Of a DNA stretch of 64,000 nt, positions 59,422 to 64,000 are shown one piece after another. The stretch's first letter is position 1, and each line of letters begins with the position of its first letter. The stretch lies in the NCBI RefSeq assembly GCF_001612825.1, contig NZ_BDBE01000025.1, positions 248,001-312,000 of the forward strand. The letters are read 5' to 3'. The stretch is from Nocardia caishijiensis NBRC 108228. Its GTDB lineage: Bacteria > Actinomycetota > Actinomycetes > Mycobacteriales > Mycobacteriaceae. A model generated the notes under the pieces. The model saw only the letters and a list, made by a program, of their open reading frames with translations, did not search any database and had not been told where the DNA came from. A program made the position numbers and the translations under genes.

Positions 59422-60375
59422 GTGAGGACGAAGCGGCGAAGCGACACCCAGGTGGTGTGCGGACGGCGAGCGCTGCTCGACGAACTCGGGATCTCCGAGG
59501 GCGGTCGTCGCGCGGCACCCGAACGCACCGGATACGGCTGCGGTTGCCCTGATTGTGTTGCGACGCAATGGAATACTCAGCGGCTCGAGCACTGGATCTG
59601 CGGCAGACTCACGGCGGCGGGCGCCGACGAGGCGCAAGTGGACGCCCAAGTGGGTGATATCCCCGTCGACATCTTCTGGCGCCGTGGCGAGCGGCGCGGC
59701 GTGGTCGAGGTGCGCAGCGGCCCCCTCGACATCACCGCCGCCCGCGCCCACCGTGAACGCCTGCGCGAAGCGGGCATCGACGACGTGCTGTGGGTGGTGC
59801 CACGCGGATACTGGGTGCCGCTGGTGCCCGCGGTCGGTATCGCCGACTTCGCGCCCGCCGGTGCGGAGTACCGCATCGACCAGGGCGTGCTCAGCGCGGG
59901 AGAGTCCGGCTTCGCCGCGCCGGTGCGGGCAGGCTGGGCACTGCGGGAGTTCCTCGCGGGCTGGGTGGCGGACGACATCGCCTGGGGTCATGTGGATGTG
60001 ATGAACGGAGGGTGGGCCGAAGTGGGCACCTGGGAGAAGCACACGGCGGCGCAGGCCGCGATGATCGAACGTCAGCGCAGTCAATTGCGCGACCAGCGGG
60101 TGGAACTCGCGGTGTCACGGCAGGCCGTGCGCGACAAGCAGCGCTTGGTGACCCGACTGCACCACCGGATCGAACGCGCGGCCGCGGCCGCCGACGCCCA
60201 CGCCATCACGCTGGCCGGGTTGCGCAGCGAACTGGTCGCCCAGCAGCGGACCGCGGCGGGCCTGCGCGCCACGATCACCCGGATGGACCGCACCCTGGAT
60301 CAGTGGCAGTGGCTCACCTGCTGCGCGATGCTGCTGGTCGTCGCGGTGCTGGCCGGGGCGATGGTGATGCGCTGA
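59422..60375 (+). CDS. CoiA-like nuclease-fold protein with coiled coil and membrane anchor
   Basis: A 317-residue protein with four parts. First, a short head with a GCGCPDC pair near residue 40. Second, a domain resembling competence protein CoiA/restriction-endonuclease folds, with VGDIPVDIFWRRGERRGVVE and VRSGPLDITAARAHRERLRE: the Asp and the Glu-Val-Arg could be a PD-(D/E)xK site. Third, a long coiled coil (about 210-285). Fourth, a C-terminal membrane helix (LTCCAMLLVVAVLAGAMVM). GTG 59422 has GGGAG 7 bases upstream; a GTG at 59368 is the longer alternative. Its 3' end overlaps the convergent gene by 62 bases. Role unknown; DNA processing at the membrane is a guess. Confidence 0.65.
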   Translation: MRTKRRSDTQVVCGRRALLDELGISEGGRRAAPERTGYGCGCPDCVATQWNTQRLEHWICGRLTAAGADEAQVDAQVGDIPVDIFWRRGERRGVVEVRSGPLDITAARAHRERLREAGIDDVLWVVPRGYWVPLVPAVGIADFAPAGAEYRIDQGVLSAGESGFAAPVRAGWALREFLAGWVADDIAWGHVDVMNGGWAEVGTWEKHTAAQAAMIERQRSQLRDQRVELAVSRQAVRDKQRLVTRLHHRIERAAAAADAHAITLAGLRSELVAQQRTAAGLRATITRMDRTLDQWQWLTCCAMLLVVAVLAGAMVMR

Positions 60376-61519
60376 GCCGCATCGGGAGTCGTTCGAACCG
60401 CCAGTCGTTGCGCAGCACGAGCGCGGCCAGATCGAGCAGATCCAGGCCGGTCTCGGCGAGCACGGCGGTCAGAGCGAGCCGGTCGTAGGGACCGGTGGCC
60501 AGGTCGGCGGCGATGCGCTGTTCGGCGGCCGCGTCGACGGTGCGGGTGCGCAATTGTTCGGTGCCGATCGCGCTGCCGGTCCAGGTGAGCGCGCCCCAAC
60601 CGCGTTCGTGTGCGTGGGCCCGGGTCAGCTCGGCCTGGAGCCGGTTGTGCTGGAACATGATCCGGCCCAGCGGCACCACGTCGATCAGTACCGTCCGTCC
60701 GTCGGTGAGCCGGGCGGCGACCGAGGGGTGGTACACGTGGTCCTCGCCCGCGAAACGGTAGGTGAGGGCGGCGGGTTCCTCCTGGAACGCCGCGACGGCC
60801 GGGCTGGCGTCGAGCGTGCGCAGCAGACGGGCGACGAGCGCCGAGTCGTAGGCGACCTCGCGTCCGGCCTTGGCCAGATAGAACCGGCCGCGCCCGTCGT
60901 CGTCGGCGTCGGCCACCCGCGCCGAGGCGGTGGGTAGCGGCGCGGGGGAGCCGTCGGGCCAGTCGGTGCCCGCGAGGACGGTGTCCAGGTCGTCGACGAC
61001 GTCCTCCGGGCTGTGCAGTTTGGCGAGAATGCTGGCGGTCTTCTTCTGCCAGCCCAGGATTCGCTGCATCACATATCCGGCCACGCGCCGGGCGTCGGTC
61101 TGGTCGTGCCCGGCCAGGCGCAGCTTCAGGTACGACCATTCCATGGCGGCCAGGTCGGTGTCGGTCGCGTAGGTCTCGGCGAGCAGGGTGCGCACCAGGC
61201 GCAGATCGCCCGCCTCCGTCGGGTATCGGTGCGCGAACACGTCGATGCGGCGGTGGTCGGAGCGGGCGGCCTCGCGCAGGATACGCCCGATCGCCTTGGT
61301 GTAGAGCTGACGGGCCCGGTCGCGGGCGAGATCGTAGCGGGCGCCGACGCGGGTGAGGGTTTCCGGGCGCTGCCCGCCGATACCGAGGCGCAGCCCGACC
61401 ACCCGCGCCTCCCGCGCGGCGCGTTCGGCGTGGTCGACGAGCAGTTCGCCGACCAGCTCGTCGAGCTCCTCCAACGCGAATGAGACGTCGGTGGCGATGT
61501 CGTGGCCCGGTTCTCTCAT
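60314..61519 (-). CDS. sigma-region-4-like HTH protein with TnsA-like C-terminal domain
   Basis: 401 residues. Residues ~42-82 (LRLGIGGQRPETLTRVGARY, DLARDRARQLYTKAIGRILR) closely mimic sigma-70 region 4. A helical middle (IDVFAHRYPTEAGDLRLVRT; AGYVMQRILGWQKKTASIL) follows. The C-terminal part, HVYHPSVAARLTDGRTVLID to LTRAHAHERGWGALTW and a winged-helix-like end, resembles TnsA endonucleases; however, the expected P-D and E-x-K residues read P-S and D-V-V, so it is probably not a nuclease. A near-leaderless -10 (TACGCT, 61534-61529) precedes the ATG by 9 bases. Confidence 0.65.
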   Translation of the reverse strand: MREPGHDIATDVSFALEELDELVGELLVDHAERAAREARVVGLRLGIGGQRPETLTRVGARYDLARDRARQLYTKAIGRILREAARSDHRRIDVFAHRYPTEAGDLRLVRTLLAETYATDTDLAAMEWSYLKLRLAGHDQTDARRVAGYVMQRILGWQKKTASILAKLHSPEDVVDDLDTVLAGTDWPDGSPAPLPTASARVADADDDGRGRFYLAKAGREVAYDSALVARLLRTLDASPAVAAFQEEPAALTYRFAGEDHVYHPSVAARLTDGRTVLIDVVPLGRIMFQHNRLQAELTRAHAHERGWGALTWTGSAIGTEQLRTRTVDAAAEQRIAADLATGPYDRLALTAVLAETGLDLLDLAALVLRNDWRFERLPMRLSASPSPRPAPRRPAASRSR

Positions 61520-61558
61520 GATCGCGTCAGCGTAGCGGCGAACACCGACAATGTTGTG

Positions 61559-62632
61559 TCACAGCGACGTCAGGTACTCGCTGTAGAACAGGCACAGCCC
61601 GGTCGCCGACGCGATGCCCGCCAGCACCCAGAACCGGATGATGACCGTCGTCTCGGGCCAGTTGTCGAGTTCGAAGTGGTGGTGGAACGGTGCCATCCGG
61701 AACAGGCGGGTGTGGGTGGTGCGGAAGACCACGATCTGCAGCACCACGGACATGATCTCGGCGACGAACAGTCCACCGAGCACCACCGCGAGCAGTTCGG
61801 TGTGGCTGGTGATCGAGAGCCCCGCCAGCAGACCGCCGAGGCCGAGGGAGCCGGTGTCGCCCATGAAGATCTTGGCGGGCGCGGCGTTCCACCACAGGAA
61901 CCCGACGCAGGCCGCCGCGCCCGCCGCGCTCACCATCGCCAGGTCGAGGGGGTCGCGGACCGTGTAGCAGGCGCGACCGGGGGTGATCTCGCAGGAGTGG
62001 TCGTACTGCCACAGGGTGATCACCACGTACGCGCCGAGGGTGAGGGTCATCGACCCGGCGGCGAGCCCGTCGAGCCCGTCGGTGATGTTGACCGCGTTCG
62101 ACCACGCGACCACCAGCAGCACGACGAACAGCACGAAGAACAGCGACGCGAAGGTGATGGTCGGGATGTCGCGCACGTACGACAGGTTGCGGCCCGCCGG
62201 GGTGAGGCCGGTGGCGCCGGGGAACCGCAGCACCAGCACCGCGAACACGACCGCCGCCGAGATCTGGCCGAGGTATTTGCCCGCCGCGGTGAGCCCGAGA
62301 TTGCGGTGTTTGCGCAGTTTGATCGAGTCGTCGAGGAAGCCGACCACGCCCAGCGCCGAGGCGAGCAGCAGCACCAGAACGCCCGACGCGCTGGGACCCG
62401 GTGCGTCCCACAGTGTTCCGATCAGGTGCGAGCCCAGGTACCCGCCCCACACGCCCGCCCCGATCGCGAGACCGCCCATCGTCGGTGTGCCGCGTTTGGT
62501 GTGGTGGCTGGCGGGCCCGTCGATGCGGATCTCCTGCCCGAAGCCGCGCCGGGCGAATACCCGGATGAGCACCGGGGTGAGGGTGATGGTGATGAACAGG
62601 GCGGTGCCCGCCGACAACAGGATCTGTCTCAC
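61559..62632 (-). CDS. mraY: phospho-N-acetylmuramoyl-pentapeptide transferase
   Basis: A 357-residue membrane enzyme with about 10 helices that makes lipid I from UDP-MurNAc-pentapeptide and undecaprenyl phosphate. All active-site blocks are present: [37 protein letters not shown] (Asp-Asp), [29 protein letters not shown], and the cytoplasmic PFHHHFEL (triple His). The length equals normal MraY. GTG 62632 (VRQILLSAG) has GGAGG just upstream. It stands alone here: no mur or fts genes flank it, while the usual copy sits in the division/cell-wall cluster. Confidence 0.93.
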   Translation of the reverse strand: MRQILLSAGTALFITITLTPVLIRVFARRGFGQEIRIDGPASHHTKRGTPTMGGLAIGAGVWGGYLGSHLIGTLWDAPGPSASGVLVLLLASALGVVGFLDDSIKLRKHRNLGLTAAGKYLGQISAAVVFAVLVLRFPGATGLTPAGRNLSYVRDIPTITFASLFFVLFVVLLVVAWSNAVNITDGLDGLAAGSMTLTLGAYVVITLWQYDHSCEITPGRACYTVRDPLDLAMVSAAGAAACVGFLWWNAAPAKIFMGDTGSLGLGGLLAGLSITSHTELLAVVLGGLFVAEIMSVVLQIVVFRTTHTRLFRMAPFHHHFELDNWPETTVIIRFWVLAGIASATGLCLFYSEYLTSL

Positions 62633-62750
62633 TGCGCCTCCATTCACCTGTCCCGCCAACCGCTGCGGCCCGGGCGGCGCCGTGCCGATCCTAGGGGAGC
62701 CGCCCAGGTCGCGGCGCGGGAGTGATCGGGGTTACATGCCTGGATACAGC

Positions 62751-62781
62751 AAGAAGGCCCCGGGAAACCCGGGGCCTTCTT
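62751..62781 (-). terminator. strong terminator of the tRNA operon
   Basis: A perfect 14-base stem (62751-62764 with 62768-62781) around AAA, directly after the tRNA-Val CCA end; the minus strand ends the hairpin in CTTCTT. Confidence 0.8.
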
Positions 62782-62782
62782 G

Positions 62783-62857
62783 TGGTGCGCGATACTGGGA
62801 TTGAACCAGTGACCTCTTCCGTGTCAGGGAAGCGCTCTCCCGCTGAGCTAATCGCGC
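62783..62857 (-). tRNA. tRNA-Val (anticodon GAC)
   Basis: Minus strand: acceptor stem GCGCGAT/ATCGCGC, D-loop TAGCTCAGCGGGAG, anticodon loop CTGACAC and T-loop GGTTCAATCCC. The CCA end is encoded (62783-62785). Confidence 0.95.
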
Positions 62858-62858
62858 G

Positions 62859-62929
62859 AGGTGGAGACGGGAATCGAACCCGTGTGCACGGCTTTGCAGG
62901 CCGTTGCCTCACCACTCGGCCACTCCACC
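62859..62929 (-). tRNA. tRNA-Cys (anticodon GCA)
   Basis: Acceptor GGTGGAG/CTCCACC, anticodon loop CTGCAAA, T-loop GGTTCGATTCC, discriminator U. The CCA is not encoded. One base separates it from the tRNA-Val. Confidence 0.95.
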
Positions 62930-62974
62930 GCGCAAAGGAGGATGGCATATTGCTATTGCCTAACCTACCTCTCG

Positions 62975-63046
62975 AGCGGATGACGGGATTCGAACCCGCG
63001 ACCCTCACCTTGGCAAGGTGATGCGCTACCACTGCGCTACATCCGC
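62975..63046 (-). tRNA. tRNA-Gly (anticodon GCC)
   Basis: Acceptor GCGGATG/CATCCGC, anticodon loop TTGCCAA, T-loop GGTTCGAATCC, discriminator U. First tRNA of the Gly-Cys-Val transcript. Confidence 0.95.
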
Positions 63047-63106
63047 ATTCACACATCCAGAGGAGCTCGTCCCGGGGGCCTTGCTGCTCTCCGTGGTGCG
63101 ATGAGA

Positions 63107-63136
63107 ACATTAGCCGACGCGCGGCGAAGACTACAA
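63107..63136 (-). promoter_or_regulatory. promoter of the tRNA Gly-Cys-Val operon
   Basis: Minus strand TTGTAG (63136-63131), 18-base spacer, TAATGT (63112-63107), about 60 bases before tRNA-Gly. In the 327-base gap to the next tRNA, a plus-strand TAATGT (63321-63326) with a weak TTGGTG 19 bases earlier probably drives tRNA-Val(CAC); nothing else was seen there. Confidence 0.6.
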
Positions 63137-63373
63137 ATCGGCTGGTCAAACGGCATAAATGTGAATTACACGTGTGTTGTCCGAGTCCGCACGGGTAACC
63201 GGCGGCTGAATTCGGGTGGCCTGTCCGACCATGCGCCACCGCACCCGCGCGCCGACCGGCCCGAGGCGCCCCGAACTTCCCGTTCACAAGGCGATTTGGT
63301 GTCTCCCGGGTACCCCGTGCTAATGTTTCGTCTCGTTCGAGAGGCCGCACAAACAGCCCCTCGCAACCACCCC

Positions 63374-63448
63374 GGTCCTATAGCTCAGCGGGAGAGCGTC
63401 CGCCTCACACGCGGAAGGTCGCTGGTTCGAAACCAGCTAGGACCACCA
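63374..63448 (+). tRNA. tRNA-Val (anticodon CAC)
   Basis: Acceptor GGTCCTA/TAGGACC, D-loop TAGCTCAGCGGGAG, anticodon loop CTCACAC, T-loop GGTTCGAAACC, discriminator A and encoded CCA (63446-63448). It diverges from the three-tRNA operon. Confidence 0.95.
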
Positions 63449-63450
63449 CA

Positions 63451-63493
63451 AAAAGTGCCGATCATTGCCGTAGAGGCGATGACCGGCACTTTT
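63451..63493 (+). terminator. terminator of tRNA-Val(CAC)
   Basis: AAAAGTGCCG (63451-63460) pairs with CGGCACTTTT (63484-63493), with an extended inner stem around GTAGA; ends in a U-run. Confidence 0.75.
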
Positions 63494-63650
63494 GCGTTAT
63501 ACGTGCACTAGCGCTGCGTGTGAGCGCGTGAGTACTGCCCACCCGGCCTCGGAGACGCGCGCCAGCGTCGTTGATTGGTGATTTGCATCACTGTGGCGGC
63601 AAGTTTCGCGATCATCCGTCGGATGGTGTCAATCCGGACAAGGAGTGCGT

Positions 63651-64000
63651 TTACTGCGGGGGTGAGGTGTTCCTGGCTGCGGTTGTGTTTCGGCGGGCGT
63701 CACGGGTGATCCGAATTGCTTGACCGAACATGCCCGCCGCAGTGATCAGCATTGCCAAGGACGGAACCCGGGTGAACAGGCTGGGCGCTACATCGAACAC
63801 AGCGAGTACGCCGAGCAGCCCCACCAGCAATTGCAACGAGAACAACCCACCCGCCACAAATTGGGCCCGCTCTCGACGCATCGTGTCGGACAGCCTCGAG
63901 TGGTGCGCGGTGGCCGTGGCACCGTTCGCCAGCACCATGGTCGAGTCAGGCGCGGGTGTCGTTTCGGACTGCCAGAAGCGGGGGAATGCCTGGAGACCGC
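63651..64000 (-). CDS. small two-helix membrane protein, 5' end possibly outside the window
   Basis: The open frame runs from its stop at 63651 to the right edge. Residues: a polar start (FPRFWQSETTPAPDSTMVLA), RLSDTMRRERAQFV, then two hydrophobic segments (GGLFSLQLLVGLLGVLAVFD, VPSLAMLITAAGMFGQAI) and a basic tail (RITRDARRNTTAARN). The text before ATG 63938 looks coding, so the true start may lie further upstream beyond the edge; if not, the protein has 95 residues. No family recognised. Confidence 0.5.
   Translation of the reverse strand, partial: GLQAFPRFWQSETTPAPDSTMVLANGATATAHHSRLSDTMRRERAQFVAGGLFSLQLLVGLLGVLAVFDVAPSLFTRVPSLAMLITAAGMFGQAIRITRDARRNTTAARNTSPPQ

Noticed and set aside
60314..61519. 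A Tn7-like transposon, from the TnsA-like domain
   Set aside because: No tnsB, tnsC or end repeats nearby, and the catalytic residues are missing.
62783..63448. tRNA cluster as an integration site for a mobile element
   Set aside because: No integrase gene, no duplicated tRNA 3' end and normal composition on both sides.

Overview
The window is high-GC DNA from a mycolic-acid actinomycete, most probably Nocardia or a close relative such as Rhodococcus. Gene order follows the Mycobacterium tuberculosis segment from about Rv2707 down to Rv2669: a YihY/BrkB protein, sigA, ppgK, suhB, cei, DUF4193, DUF3093, dut, DUF3710, an alpha/beta hydrolase, an OB-fold protein, DUF3159, ceoB/ceoC, an APC transporter, a TRAM methyltransferase, dxs, a ribonuclease D-like protein, DUF3000, hemE, hemG, hemQ, msrB, aftC, an Rv2672-like lipoprotein, an Rv2671-like reductase, zapE and a GNAT enzyme. 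The sigma factor SigA, the arabinan enzyme AftC and the ESX-linked genes all fit this group. Much of the window has leaderless promoters, with a TANNNT hexamer 6-8 bases before an ATG or GTG; I used this to choose many start codons.

Layout. 1-10.8 kb: accessory genes (two helicases, a SWIM protein, two TetR regulators with palindromic operator candidates, an SDR, a TrkA-C/antiporter pair, an MHYT membrane sensor). 10.8-25.5 kb: the conserved core from sigA to the TRAM methyltransferase, with a ShbA/SigD-like sigma factor inserted before the potassium-channel regulators. 25.7-30.4 kb: a SIMPL protein, a three-domain glutaminase-STAS-cNMP protein, and dxs. 42.2-48.6 kb: ribonuclease D-like, DUF3000, and heme synthesis by the coproporphyrin route (hemE, hemG, hemQ). 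48.6-57 kb: msrB, aftC, Rv2672-like, Rv2671-like, zapE, GNAT, a flavin monooxygenase and a LysR regulator. 57-64 kb: a large low-complexity protein, a CoiA-like membrane-anchored protein, a sigma-region-4/TnsA-like protein, a stand-alone MraY, four tRNA genes and one edge gene.

The most unusual part is an island at about 30.5-42.0 kb between dxs and the ribonuclease D-like gene, which are neighbours in mycobacteria. It starts with a VapBC pair. A leftward operon then encodes a DUF3558-type lipoprotein, a small soluble protein, a WxG/PPE-like protein with a Pro/Thr-rich tail, and an EspG-like chaperone. A divergent rightward operon encodes a small ESX-type helical protein, a 1501-residue WXG-Rhs polymorphic toxin and its overlapping immunity candidate. 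Behind it lie decayed and intact orphan toxin-tip and immunity genes of lower GC. I read this as a type VII (ESX)-exported Rhs toxin that changes its C-terminal tip by recombination. The tip (about 126 residues) and the immunity candidates match no family I can name.

Limits. Everything is from reading sequence by eye. Family names rest on motifs and synteny. Operators, promoters and island functions are inference.
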